64,000 nucleotides of DNA from CBDDHT01 sp965227905 (GTDB lineage Bacteria; Pseudomonadota; Alphaproteobacteria; Rhizobiales; Methyloligellaceae). The notes beneath the pieces are model-generated. The model saw only the letters and a program-made list of their open reading frames with translations, was not told the DNA's origin and ran no database searches. Position numbers and translations under genes: made by a program. Location of the stretch: the NCBI GenBank assembly GCA_965227905.1, contig OZ245780.1, positions 62,001-126,000 on the forward strand, given 5' to 3'. This document shows, piece by piece, positions 54,913-63,745 of the stretch (its first letter is position 1; each line of letters starts with the position of its first letter).

Positions 54913-55171
54913 CATTTTGCATATGTCTGCTTTACGTCAATTCTCGTGGCCTGACGAAGCTCATCAGGTCTCTGCCCGACGATCGCACGAAGCATTTGTG
55001 GCCACCGAAATCCATAAAAGACATACGACTCGGATCATCGCCGAAAATGTCGCGTCCGGCTTTCGCTCAGGGCCTCTTCGTCATCATCGTCGTGTTCATC
55101 CCGGTAAGTGTCATCCACGATCTAGGGGCATGTTGCGATGGTGAGTGTCTTGCCATACCGGGCGAGCCTAA

Positions 55172-55635
55172 TTACCTCTTTCGTCGAGAGTACCGATCGG
55201 TTACCCCCCCCGGCCAGTCTAAGATATCAATTTCACTGTCATGGCGTTCTGCTGCAGTTATCCTGGAAGGATCCACGTTAAACTCCGCCGTCACGGTTCC
55301 GGGAAGCAATCGCGATCCCTTCTTGAGCCAAGTCAGGTGTTTGAGCAGCTTCATGTTGTCGGAAAGACAGCAATAATCAATTGACGGACTCGTGCCGACT
55401 ATGACAGCGACAGCTTCTTCGCTCTGTTCGGCATATCTGATAGCTGTCGCAGTAGGGAAGTGCTGCAAAGGTCAGCCAGACCCTCGGCTGAAGCGAGGCC
55501 CGGTTCATATTTTCCAAACGCCCGCCTGAAAAGAGCCGCTGGCATCAGCAGTCCGGCAGCAAACTGATCCGCTTCAAGTTCGAAATTTATTAACAAATTA
55601 ACGTGACACACCATAATGTGCAGTGATCCCCCCAT
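55172..55635 (-). pseudogene. ImmA/IrrE-type metallopeptidase remnant
   Basis: Two frames: ELEADQFAAGLLMPAALFRR followed by ASAEGLADLCSTSL, then a shift near 55450 and TATAIRYAEQSEEAVAVIVG to RITAAERHDSEIDILDWPGG. This matches the second half of ImmA/IrrE proteins. The HExxH site should lie upstream but is not found, so the N-terminus is lost too. Inactive. Confidence 0.7.
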
Positions 55636-55848
55636 TGAATTGATCCATTCTGATAGTAGGAGAACGGCAGGATTGGTCCTGCCCCCGACTTTGATCCAGC
55701 TGCCGCATGCAAAGGCCTTCTATTATTTTTTCCGGAAATGAGGTTGTCGTTCACAGCATCAACGTAAAATGTGATGATACAATTCTCCATTCTGCGGCAT
55801 TTGAACGTGAACAGAGCAACGACCGAAAAACATGACATGCGGATGTAG

Positions 55849-55995
55849 TCTCGAAAATTCATCGACAAAGCCAAAGAGCTTGGCCGCGATAAAGATGAGG
55901 CTCTATTTGAGCGTAAACTAGGGCAGATTGCAGAAGTCCCGCCTGAGTGCAGGGAGCCTAATAACGGCAGCCCCCACAAAACGAAGAGCCAATGA
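55849..55995 (+). pseudogene. C-terminal fragment of a small helical gene
   Basis: After a TAG at 55846-55848 the frame reads SRKFIDKAKELGRDKDEALF, then ERKLGQIAEVPPECREPNNG, ending at TGA 55995. It is coding-like but has no start. It probably is the end of a small helical protein gene truncated upstream; family unknown. Confidence 0.45.
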
Positions 55996-55998
55996 GTT

Positions 55999-56361
55999 TT
56001 ATTTAAGGGTGTCTCGGTTCTTATCGAATTCCGCAATTTGCTGATCAACCAGATCGGCAACGGCTCGAAGCGTTGGTGCAATCTGTCGAGCGGCTTGATC
56101 TTCAACATCGCGATATGAAGCATTTTCATCTTCGCTTGGCACGACAAGTGACCAATGGAAAATGTTGTTGAGCGCATGATTGCTTTCTTCCAGCTCGGCT
56201 TGGATCATGAAAGTGACTTTGTAGTGCGCGGACACACCTTCTGAGCCCGTAACATTAACAGTCACGTTCCCGGTTTTCTCGGAAGTTGGAGGAACGGGCT
56301 CAACTTCACTTCGGTATTCGACTTGCCCATTACCGAATCTGGCCGCTTCAACTGTTGTCAT
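55999..56361 (-). CDS. Hypothetical protein, 120 aa
   Basis: AGGTGG lies 7 bp before ATG 56361 (MTTVEAARFGNGQVEYRS). The protein has a predicted beta-rich N-terminal half (NVTVNVTGSEGVSAHYKVTF) and a C-terminal helix (APTLRAVADLVDQQIAEF). The fold pattern resembles SecB-like chaperones but the match is weak. It is on the same strand as the TPR/STAND genes, about 275 bp beyond them. Confidence 0.6.
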   Translation of the reverse strand: MTTVEAARFGNGQVEYRSEVEPVPPTSEKTGNVTVNVTGSEGVSAHYKVTFMIQAELEESNHALNNIFHWSLVVPSEDENASYRDVEDQAARQIAPTLRAVADLVDQQIAEFDKNRDTLK

Positions 56362-56635
56362 TTCACCACCTAAATTTTGCTAATTCAGACATAGATGACG
56401 CCCCAGCCGCGTGAGCCAAACGTGTGTCTGGGGACTCAACCAATGAAAAAAATCGGCTTATACCAGCGGAGTTACTGATCGTTTGCAGCCACATACAGAT
56501 GCTCTTATCACGAGACGGCTTATCGTCTATTTGCGAGGCGCTTATTGCGCACGACCAGCACCCTCGAGCTACGAAGCGTTATCCACCGCCTTAATGAAGA
56601 TGTAGTTCCCGTTCTGATCGGCTGCGGGCGTCTAA

Positions 56636-57907
56636 TCAATGGGATCCACCGCCCTTGCCGAAATCCTTCGCATTCAGCAGCATGGTTTCGCAATGCCCAA
56701 TCCGTTCGCACGCGACTGTTACACCGCGTGTATCTCCTATCGCTACAGACAAAGCCTTCACAAACCGAAATCTCTCAAGGGCGGTTCCGACACTGTTACT
56801 CATCAATGACAGCTCGCCTTGCAATGCTATTGCATTGCGTTGCAGCCGCAAGTCGTCAATGTTGGTCGCAACTTCCTCGGATGCTTGAAGGGCCTTTAGG
56901 GCAAGATCCAATTGGCCCAAGAGAATCAAGGTTGAACCTAAGTTGCCAAGCTCTTCACATTCCGAACGTCGATCGCCAAGTCTTCGCGATAAAATCAAAG
57001 CTCCTTCATGGCATCTCTTAGACCAAAGCAACTTGCCAAGGTGCCGAAAACAAATCCCAATGTTGCCTAGCGCATGCGCTTCTGCCCAATGATAGCGAAT
57101 TTGTCGAGCCAAACGGACAGCACGTAGTCCTTGCTTTAGCCCTGACAAGTAGTCTTGCCTCAACACGCCTATGTAACATGCATTAGATAACCCCGCTAGC
57201 TTGCCTACTAAATCATCGTTTTGACGAGCGAATTCTATCCGCTTCTCCGTCAATTTCACAGCATCATCGAACTCACCTCTGTCTGCAGCTAATGTCGCCA
57301 ATGCTCCATAGATCTTGCCCTCTATATTAGAAAACCCATGCGTGTTAGACATCTGCAATGCTTCCATGAGGGCAGCATACGATTTTTCCAACTGATTCAT
57401 TTGTAGATAGCATGTACCAATATCGTACTTGCACAGGCACATATGGTGACGGTCGTCCTTTGACGTCGCGCGCTGGAGTGCGGACTGCATCAATTCTAAT
57501 CCAGCAGACGCATCCCCCCTCGAGGCAATTGCTTTTCCCAGATTTCCTTGCGTGTAGCGAACAGCATCTTCATCTTGAGCAAATTCTGCCAATTTAAGTT
57601 GTGCCGAATACCAAACAACCCTTTCCTCAGGAGTCAAGCAAACGGATAATAATTCAACAGCAATATCTCCAAATCGAGAAAGCTCGGGCCTTAAATTACA
57701 AAACTCAACATTCTCGCCCAATTTCTTAAATGATTCAAATGCGTATTTCTGTATTTTTTCAAATTCCGAAATCGATGAACTTATATTTTTACCCCCTTTA
57801 TTGAACAGAGAATTAATTTCATCAAGTTTTCGATAGGCGTAATCAATAAGTGCAAGATTTGCTTCATTTTGTTCATTCATATCTATTGATATCAGAGGCG
57901 GTTTCAT
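56636..57907 (-). CDS. TPR-repeat protein coupled to the STAND gene
   Basis: ATG 57907 overlaps the STAND stop (TGATG). The 423-aa product is nearly all helical repeats: ERVVWYSAQLKLAEFAQDED, LGKAIASRGDASAGLELMQS, ALATLAADRGEFDDAVKLTE, EAHALGNIGICFRHLGKLLW and LGNLGSTLILLGQLDLALKA fit TPR units. In STAND/NLR proteins such repeats sense the trigger. Here the sensor is a separate gene translated right after the NTPase. Codon and base content are lower in GC than the core genes. Confidence 0.8.
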   Translation of the reverse strand: MKPPLISIDMNEQNEANLALIDYAYRKLDEINSLFNKGGKNISSSISEFEKIQKYAFESFKKLGENVEFCNLRPELSRFGDIAVELLSVCLTPEERVVWYSAQLKLAEFAQDEDAVRYTQGNLGKAIASRGDASAGLELMQSALQRATSKDDRHHMCLCKYDIGTCYLQMNQLEKSYAALMEALQMSNTHGFSNIEGKIYGALATLAADRGEFDDAVKLTEKRIEFARQNDDLVGKLAGLSNACYIGVLRQDYLSGLKQGLRAVRLARQIRYHWAEAHALGNIGICFRHLGKLLWSKRCHEGALILSRRLGDRRSECEELGNLGSTLILLGQLDLALKALQASEEVATNIDDLRLQRNAIALQGELSLMSNSVGTALERFRFVKALSVAIGDTRGVTVACERIGHCETMLLNAKDFGKGGGSH

Positions 57908-58459
57908 CAATTAACATTTTGCCCCGCCATCAATTCAGACCCTATGCTGCGCATGAGGTCATGCATCGTGTAATTCTTGGACCGGCTGTCAAATTCAATC
58001 AAACCACGGCGCAACAATCTTGATAGCTCCACTCGGCTCGTTTCTTTGTCGCACTCCCAGATCTCCATAGCCGTCTCGTCGTCAAACATATCCGGAAGAA
58101 CTGACAAGAATCGCCAACGCCTAGCGAGTACTGGATCTTCTACCGCAAGTTGGCTGTGACTGAGACCGAGTACCGCACGCACATCAAGGCTACTATCACC
58201 AGGCCGCAGAACCTCGAGTTTAGTTTTTCTGTCCGCTAATGACACCAAGTAGTTCCGATTGGACCAATCCGGATTCTCAATCAGAAAAAAACAGGCCGCT
58301 CTTATCGCTAAAGGCAACCAGCCGCATAAACCCGCCAACTCTCGTGCTTCAATGGGGGGTAGCGTGCGTTCACTATCATTGAGAAGTTTGGCAATCAGAT
58401 TTTGCGCCTCATCAGCCTTCATTGTGGGAAGTTTGAGACCTCGCATTCCGGGAAGTTGA
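57907..58459 (-). pseudogene. STAND/NB-ARC NTPase, 3' part after IS66 insertion
   Basis: From the IS66 end the frame reads LPGMRGLKLPTMKADEAQNL, RELAGLCGWLPLAIRAACFF, LGLSHSQLAVEDPVLARRWR and MHDLMRSIGSEL. These are the ARC and winged-helix parts of NB-ARC ATPases. It joins in frame with 60903-61959 if the IS66 and one 8-bp repeat are removed. Confidence 0.9.
58452..58459. repeat. 8-bp target duplication, left side
   Basis: GAAGTTGA directly before the right IS66 copy; the same 8 bp follow it at 60903-60910. Eight bases is the usual IS66 duplication. Confidence 0.9.
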
Positions 58460-58573
58460 GTAAGCGTCCGGCGTCCCCGCTCTTGCGGCGCCTGCAATGA
58501 TGCTGATGCTTTGCTGTGTGATGGCGGGCGATGGTGTCCACTGTCGTTAGTGGACACTATTCCGGGACAATCG

Positions 58574-58930
58574 ATGGCAAGGAAGTGGCGGAAGCGGCGA
58601 CATTGGTCGGATGATGAGAAGCGGGATATCGTCGCCCAGACGCGGGTTCCCGGTGTGTCGGTTTCTCGCGTTGCCCGCCGCTATGATGTAAACGCCAATC
58701 TTGTTTTCAAATGGCTGCGCGATCCTCGGTTTGCCGTGGTCGAAGATGATACGCGGGAGGCTACGTTCCTGCCGGTTGAGATCGTGGCTGAACAGTCTGC
58801 GCTGCCTGTCGAGTCACCAGTTGCGGATGGTCGGATTGAGATCACGCTGACCAACGGACACCGATTTAGCATCACGGGTGCATTTGATCCTGAAGCAGTC
58901 TCTCGCCTGGTGCGAGGCCTGAGTGAATGA
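58574..58930 (+). CDS. tnpA: IS66 accessory protein TnpA
   Basis: 118 aa from ATG 58574, identical to the left-copy protein: helix-turn-helix N-terminus (HWSDDEKRDIVAQTRVPG) and ITLTNGHRFSITG near the end. The open frame reaches to 58511 but the ATG at 58574 fits the family. Overlaps tnpB by 4 bp. Confidence 0.93.
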   Translation: MARKWRKRRHWSDDEKRDIVAQTRVPGVSVSRVARRYDVNANLVFKWLRDPRFAVVEDDTREATFLPVEIVAEQSALPVESPVADGRIEITLTNGHRFSITGAFDPEAVSRLVRGLSE

Positions 58931-59274
58931 TCCCGGTTCCAGCCTCGACAAGGATTTGGTTGGCTGGAGGCGCGACCGATATGCGCAAGGGCTTTGTCAG
59001 CCTTTCAGCTTTAGCAGAGACGGTTTTGCATCAGGATCCGTACTCGGGTCATCTGTTTGTGTTCCGTGGACGACGTGGCGATCTGATCAAAGTAATCTGG
59101 TGGGATGGCCAGGGTGCGTGCTTGTTCTCCAAGCGCCTGGAACGGGGCCGGTTTGTTTGGCCATCGGTGGCTGACGGCAAAGTCGTGATCACGCCAGCGC
59201 AACTCTCGATGCTTCTGGAAGGGATCGATTGGCGAGCACCTCAGCGGACGTGGCGTCCGTTGACGGCCGGGTGA
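58927..59274 (+). CDS. tnpB: IS66 accessory protein TnpB
   Basis: 115 aa, identical to the left-copy protein, with GGATDMRKGFVSLSALAETV and GDLIKVIWWDGQGACLFSKR. Starts inside the tnpA stop. A 77-bp gap separates it from tnpC. Confidence 0.95.
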   Translation: MIPVPASTRIWLAGGATDMRKGFVSLSALAETVLHQDPYSGHLFVFRGRRGDLIKVIWWDGQGACLFSKRLERGRFVWPSVADGKVVITPAQLSMLLEGIDWRAPQRTWRPLTAG

Positions 59275-59351
59275 ACAAAAATCTATTTGGAACAAAGGTT
59301 TGTTGTGGTCGAGGGATTCCATAAAGAGTGTGAATCTGATAGACCATTTGC

Positions 59352-60851
59352 ATGCTCAATGAGGCCAACCAACTACCTGATGATCCTGAGATTCTAAAAG
59401 ATCTTATTGCCTCACTAACCTCTGAGTTGAAGTCCCGAGATCTGTTAATCGACAAGCTGAAGCACCAGCTTGCCGGATCGCGCCGCCATCAGTTCGGTTC
59501 ACGTTCGGAAGCGATTGACCAGCTTGAGCTGACACTGAAAGACGAGGAGATTGCGCGCGCCTCTGACCCGTCATCCGATATCGCAGGCATTGAGGCGCCG
59601 AAAGTCCAACCGAAGCGAAAGCCATTGCCTGATCATCTGCCGCGTCATCAGACGGTATTGTCAGCCGGTGAAGCCTGCGCATCATGTGGCGGCAAACTCA
59701 GGCAACTTGGTGAAGATGTGACTGAGGAGCTGGACTTCGTACCGGGGCGCTTCGTTGTGAACCGCATCGTGCGCCCGCGCATGGCTTGTTCATGCTGCGA
59801 GAAGATCACGCAGGCCGTGTTGCCATCGAGGCCTATTGAACGTGGCCGTCCGGGACCGGGTCTGCTGGCACATGTGCTTGTGAACAAGTACGCCGATCAT
59901 CTCCCGCTCTATCGTCAGAGCCAGATCTTTGGTCGTGAAGGGATCGATCTGGATCGCTCGACCCTTGCCGATTGGGTTGGTCGCTCGACAGCCTTGCTGG
60001 AACCGCTGGCAGACGCCATCGGCCGGCATGTTCTGAGCGGAACGGCGATCTTTGCCGATGACACGCCGGTGAAGATGCAGGCTCCCGGCACAGGCAGGAC
60101 CAAGACAACCCGGCTGTGGACTTACGCCAGAGATGAGCGCCCCTGGGCGAGCAAAGCACCGCCGGCGGCATGGTATCAGTTCTCTACTGACCGTAAGGCC
60201 GAACGGCCAAGGGAGCATCTCAATAACTTCACCGGTTGGATGCATGCTGATGGCTATGCCGGGTTCGAAGACTTGTATCGTTCCGGCAATATCCGTGAAG
60301 TCGCCTGCATGGCACATATCCGGAGGAAGTTTGTCGATGTGCAGCAATCGCAAGGATCAGCCATTGCGGCAGAGGCAATCAGACGCATCGCCGAGCTTTA
60401 TGCCATTGAGAAGAAGGTGCGTGGTGAACCTCCCGATGAACGCGTGCGGATCAGACAAGACGAGGCCAAGCCGGTTCTCGAGGATTTGGATACTTGGCTG
60501 GCAATCCAACTTCCCAAATTGTCCGGCAAGACGCCACTTGCCGGGGCGATCCGCTATGCCATCACGCGGATCAAGCGGCTTCGATCATATCTCGAAAACG
60601 GCATCCTTGAAATCGACAACAATACCGCTGAACGCGCCATGCGCGGCATCGCCGTCGGCAGAAAAAATTGGTTATTTGCCGGTTCGCAGCGCGGCGGCAA
60701 ATCCGCGGCAATCGCCTATACTTTGATCGAAACTGCCAAGCTGAATGGCGTCGATCCGCAAGCCTGGCTTACCGATACGCTGGGCCGCATCGCTGATCAC
60801 AAGATGACTCGTCTTGAACAGCTCATGCCGTGGCGTTACGCTCAGACCTGA
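59352..60851 (+). CDS. tnpC: IS66 transposase TnpC
   Basis: 499 aa, identical to the left-copy transposase: zinc-finger-like CASCGGK/CSCCEK, DDE core with FADDTPVKM and MHADGYAGFED, and IDNNTAERAMRGIAVGRKNW. All parts are present, so this copy should be active. Confidence 0.95.
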   Translation: MLNEANQLPDDPEILKDLIASLTSELKSRDLLIDKLKHQLAGSRRHQFGSRSEAIDQLELTLKDEEIARASDPSSDIAGIEAPKVQPKRKPLPDHLPRHQTVLSAGEACASCGGKLRQLGEDVTEELDFVPGRFVVNRIVRPRMACSCCEKITQAVLPSRPIERGRPGPGLLAHVLVNKYADHLPLYRQSQIFGREGIDLDRSTLADWVGRSTALLEPLADAIGRHVLSGTAIFADDTPVKMQAPGTGRTKTTRLWTYARDERPWASKAPPAAWYQFSTDRKAERPREHLNNFTGWMHADGYAGFEDLYRSGNIREVACMAHIRRKFVDVQQSQGSAIAAEAIRRIAELYAIEKKVRGEPPDERVRIRQDEAKPVLEDLDTWLAIQLPKLSGKTPLAGAIRYAITRIKRLRSYLENGILEIDNNTAERAMRGIAVGRKNWLFAGSQRGGKSAAIAYTLIETAKLNGVDPQAWLTDTLGRIADHKMTRLEQLMPWRYAQT

Positions 60852-60902
60852 GCGTAACTGCTGGTCGCCGTTCCCAACAGAGCGTGTTCACCGGACGCTC
60901 AC

Positions 60903-60910
60903 GAAGTTGA
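60903..60910. repeat. 8-bp target duplication, right side
   Basis: GAAGTTGA, identical to 58452-58459. Confidence 0.9.
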
Positions 60911-61959
60911 AACACCTTCCGGGAAGTAATCAGCAAACTCGATGGAGGTGGTGGAACCAAAGGCTGGATCTGACTTGGATCACTAGCATCATCTACGATG
61001 ATCAAGCATCGCAACTTGGACAGTAGTGCTCGATAGAGTATTTCAATCTCATCTTTGGCACCTGGTATGCGTGCGAAGGGATCATATGCGTGAATTATTC
61101 TTGCAATCTGTACGTACGGGTCTTCTGCATCGCTCAATCTACTGCTACGCAAGTTCAACCAAAACACACCATCGGGAAATGTCGGCGCCAGGTCGTGGCC
61201 TACGACTATAGCAAGTGTTGTTTTTCCGATGCCTCCCATGCCACGCAAAGCAATGATTGCTTGGGTGTTGTTCGGCTCCAATAGGCCTCGCAGTTCATTG
61301 CGTATGCCCTTGCGTCCGACGAAATCTAAGGGAATTGGAGGGAGCCAATTTGGCGCCTGCCGCTTGATCGTCAGTGCGTCTGGAATATTTGTCGCACCTG
61401 GGAGCTGAGAGGCGTCCTTGGTCTCACTCTGTTCTGTTGCCGCTACGCCTGCCTCGATTTCATCTTCGCTCGATACATCGAACTCGAACGTTAGTTTCGG
61501 ATCCTTGGTTTTTATATCTTGAACACGCGGTTGATATTCGGCCTCCGGCCGTGCGAACCAGAGCGCGTTCAGCAAAATAATTGTGACTGCAAGGGCAACA
61601 AAAATGACCCACCTTTCCCCGGAGGTCGGTATCGAAAATTGTTGCATTGAACACCAGAAATTAGCTGCATTGGCCGCACAAAAGCGTGATTTTTCTAGAT
61701 TAGATATAATATCATTAATGATTGGAGCCAGTGAAAATAATACCGATGCAGCAAGAAAAATCCCTGTTATTGACGCCACTCCAAGCAAATAGGCGGCACG
61801 TGCCACATTGAAATACGCACTTCTTATCGACAAATATATAAAAACACATGCTCCGATTGTTAATACAAAAGAATACAAGCTTTGATCAAATAAATTTAAC
61901 ACAATTAGAAAGCCAGAAAATAGTGTCAGATTAAGTATAATTCTCCCTCTGTCTTTCAT
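60903..61959 (-). pseudogene. STAND/NB-ARC NTPase, 5' part with membrane helices
   Basis: ATG 61959 starts four hydrophobic stretches (about residues 8-30, 33-50, 55-82 and 115-135), then a linker, then the NTPase: IPLDFVGRKGIRNELRGLL, ALRGMGGIGKTTLAIVVGHD (P-loop), LRCLIIVDDASDP (Walker B) and SSLLITSRKVFQL, where the IS66 begins. With the 3' part it would be about 535 aa. The membrane N-terminus is in the place of an effector. The insertion sits between the NB and ARC parts. Confidence 0.9.
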
Positions 61960-61985
61960 TCTTTATTCGCCTAGACGCTCGCTGT

Positions 61986-62168
61986 CTAGCGAGCCTTCTG
62001 CTCAGAATTGCAGCCTAGGCGTCGCACTTCTGAATAGTATATTTCTTTGACCAGCCGCTGGTGAGTGGCGACGATTGATTCGTAGAGCAGGGATGGCCAA
62101 TAGTCCACTGCATGCTGATCCGTTAGGTCACTCCGAAAAAGAACAAATTGCATCGGATCGGATCGCAT
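61986..62168 (-). CDS. Small hypothetical protein upstream of the STAND gene
   Basis: ATG 62168 (MRSDPMQFVLFRSDLTDQHA) or 62153. About 60 aa, ends 26 bp before the STAND start on the same strand. LLYESIVATHQRLVKEIYYS looks helical. Family unknown; the open frame upstream is not convincing. Could be a leader gene of the STAND/TPR operon. Confidence 0.4.
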   Translation of the reverse strand: MRSDPMQFVLFRSDLTDQHAVDYWPSLLYESIVATHQRLVKEIYYSEVRRLGCNSEQKAR

Positions 62169-62544
62169 CGATTTCGGGCGCAACAAGGGACTCGTGATGC
62201 AATACGGTTCCAAGGTGCGACCTTCCGCGCGCGAGAAGGTCGGCCGCAACGGACCCAAAAACGAGCGATTAGCTCACCACTGAAATTAAGGGCTTCGAAC
62301 CCGAAAAACCATTTTACCGCTCATGGCGTTAGAGGGTTTCCACGTGGGAAAGTGTGCAATCGCACGGCTGTCCGTTTCATCCACAATCCAGGCCATGCAT
62401 GGGAATTCCTGCATGTACCCGATTGCTTGTATTGAATGAACTCACTCCCGCATCAGCAGACGCGTCCACACAAAACATGAAACTTCATCAACGCAGCTAT
62501 CGCGAGGACAGTGGTAGCAAGTCCGAGCGTGTGATCAGCCCCAT
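62169..62544. other. No recognisable gene
   Basis: Between the STAND operon and the copper operon. Only short frames without start signals; may carry the promoter of the STAND operon. Confidence 0.4.
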
Positions 62545-63033
62545 TCAGTTTTTCGCGGGGTATGCCGCGTACACGGCAGTGCTTCCATCCTTGCGAATGA
62601 GCAACACGTTATAGGCCTCTTTAGTCTCGCCCGAGTCCATGCCAGGTGAGCCCAGGGGCATACCTGGCACGCTCAGGCCGATCGCCTCCGGCCGTTCGCG
62701 CAACAGGCGACGAATTTCGCGCTGCGGCACGTGTCCTTCGATTGTATATCCGCCGATCCGTGCCGTGTGGCACGCGAAGTTGCTTCGAATGCCGTGCTTC
62801 ATTTTGAATTGCGTGAGCCGGTCCATACTCAGGTTCTCGCGGTGGACTTTGAAGCCAGCCGACTCCATGCGATCCGCCCAGGCAGAACAGCATCCGCAGG
62901 TCGCGGTTTTCTTCAACTCGATCGTCGATTGCTGGGCCATCGCAACCGTCGGCATCATCAACACAACTGCACTAAGAAAGAGCTTTGTACGCTTCAGATA
63001 TGCTGCGGGCAGTATTTTTCGAGGCTTGGTCAC
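62545..63033 (-). CDS. DUF411 periplasmic metal-binding protein, second copy
   Basis: GTG 63033 overlaps the cytochrome c stop (GTGA) with GGAG upstream. Signal sequence LKRTKLFLSAVVLMMPTVAM. Mature part has KKTATCGCCSAWADRMESAG, CHTARIGGYTIEGHVPQREI and SVPGMPLGSPGMD. 162 aa. It is clearly homologous to the copy at 43132-43587 but diverged. Last visible gene of the copper-type operon. Confidence 0.92.
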   Translation of the reverse strand: MTKPRKILPAAYLKRTKLFLSAVVLMMPTVAMAQQSTIELKKTATCGCCSAWADRMESAGFKVHRENLSMDRLTQFKMKHGIRSNFACHTARIGGYTIEGHVPQREIRRLLRERPEAIGLSVPGMPLGSPGMDSGETKEAYNVLLIRKDGSTAVYAAYPAKN

Positions 63034-63473
63034 TTGTGTTTTCTCCTGTTCATCCGCTCTTGGCGCTTGCGGATATTTTCCGGCCACGTGCTTTTGATAT
63101 AGTCGAGCACGGCGCGGATCTGATCATCACTCAGAACGTTACCGAATCCGGGCATGTCGCTTTCGTAGTCGCCACCGACAATCGCCGCTGTGCCGCGCTT
63201 AGTTATCGTCAACAATAATTCGTCCGCGTGATGCCATGTATGGCCGTTGGCATCGTGTGGCGGCGCGGGTAGGCGACCATCTGGTTTGCGCTGCCGCCAG
63301 TTCGGTTGACCCTCAAGGTTAGTGCCATGGCAACTGGCGCAGTGCTCAAGATAAAGCGACTTGCCATCGTGCGCCACAGCCTTGGTTGCGTCATCTGCCG
63401 TTAGATTCAAAGCAGCCAGCAGTACGAGAACCACCGCCACGCTGACTATTACTACGATGACAATACGCTTCAC
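63030..63473 (-). CDS. Membrane-anchored cytochrome c
   Basis: GTG 63473 overlaps the previous stop (GTGA) and follows GGAGG by 11 bp. An N-terminal helix (KRIVIVVIVSVAVVLVLLAA) anchors it; the haem site is CASCHG and the distal Met is probably in YESDMPGFGNVLSDDQ. 147 aa. Such cytochromes c are found beside multicopper oxidases in copper-resistance loci, where they may accept electrons. Ends in a basic tail. Confidence 0.9.
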   Translation of the reverse strand: MKRIVIVVIVSVAVVLVLLAALNLTADDATKAVAHDGKSLYLEHCASCHGTNLEGQPNWRQRKPDGRLPAPPHDANGHTWHHADELLLTITKRGTAAIVGGDYESDMPGFGNVLSDDQIRAVLDYIKSTWPENIRKRQERMNRRKHK

Positions 63474-63652
63474 GGTTTGACTTGCCTCCGGCCGATAGCA
63501 TGCCAGGCAAGGGCAAATGCCACCAAGACCAAGACCTTGTCCCAACCGAATGTGAGTCCCGAAAACTGCGTCATCCCAAGGAGATCGGAGATGCCGCGTG
63601 TGGAGCCGGAGAGCATGTACCTACTCGACAGGATTTCATCACTCGGTTCCAT
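63470..63652 (-). CDS. Small single-helix membrane protein, 60 aa
   Basis: ATG 63652 with GGAGGGAAG before it. A C-terminal hydrophobic helix is seen: FGWDKVLVLVAFALAWHAIG, followed by RRQVKP. Start and stop overlap its neighbours in the operon. Family unknown; probably an inner-membrane accessory of the copper operon. Confidence 0.65.
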   Translation of the reverse strand: MEPSDEILSSRYMLSGSTRGISDLLGMTQFSGLTFGWDKVLVLVAFALAWHAIGRRQVKP

Positions 63653-63743
63653 AGGACTTCCCTCCTCGACCGCCGGCAGTCTGAGCCGTGGCATGAAACG
63701 CGACCAACACGATCGCAGCCGCGATGAGAGGCAAGACATGCAT
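63639..63743 (-). CDS. 34-aa secreted peptide after the multicopper oxidase
   Basis: ATG 63743 lies 2 bp after the oxidase stop; the frame ends at TGA 63639-63641, overlapping the next gene by 14 bp. The sequence is a clear signal peptide, MHVLPLIAAAIVLVAFHATA, then QTAGGRGGKSYGTE. The mature part would be 14 residues. Either a genuine peptide or a relic of a longer periplasmic protein. Position in the operon supports translation. Confidence 0.5.
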   Translation of the reverse strand: MHVLPLIAAAIVLVAFHATAQTAGGRGGKSYGTE

Positions 63744-63745
63744 CT

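Larger units (their letters stand above)
58460..60902 (+). mobile_element. IS66-family insertion sequence, right copy
   Basis: 2443 bp between GTAAGCGTCCGGCG (58460) and the complement of GTGAGCGTCCGGTG (to 60902). Flanked by the 8-bp repeat GAAGTTGA. Encodes TnpA, TnpB and TnpC identical to the left copy, in opposite orientation. It interrupts the STAND NTPase gene and looks recent. Confidence 0.95.

Noticed and set aside
54909..55376. 155-codon + strand frame after the CYTH-CHAD gene
   Set aside because: Composition is poor and it overlaps the ImmA/IrrE remnant on the other strand, which has a family match.
47300..58459. Recent inversion of the segment between the inverted IS66 copies
   Set aside because: The right copy still has matching 8-bp repeats on both sides; an inversion through the copies would have separated them.
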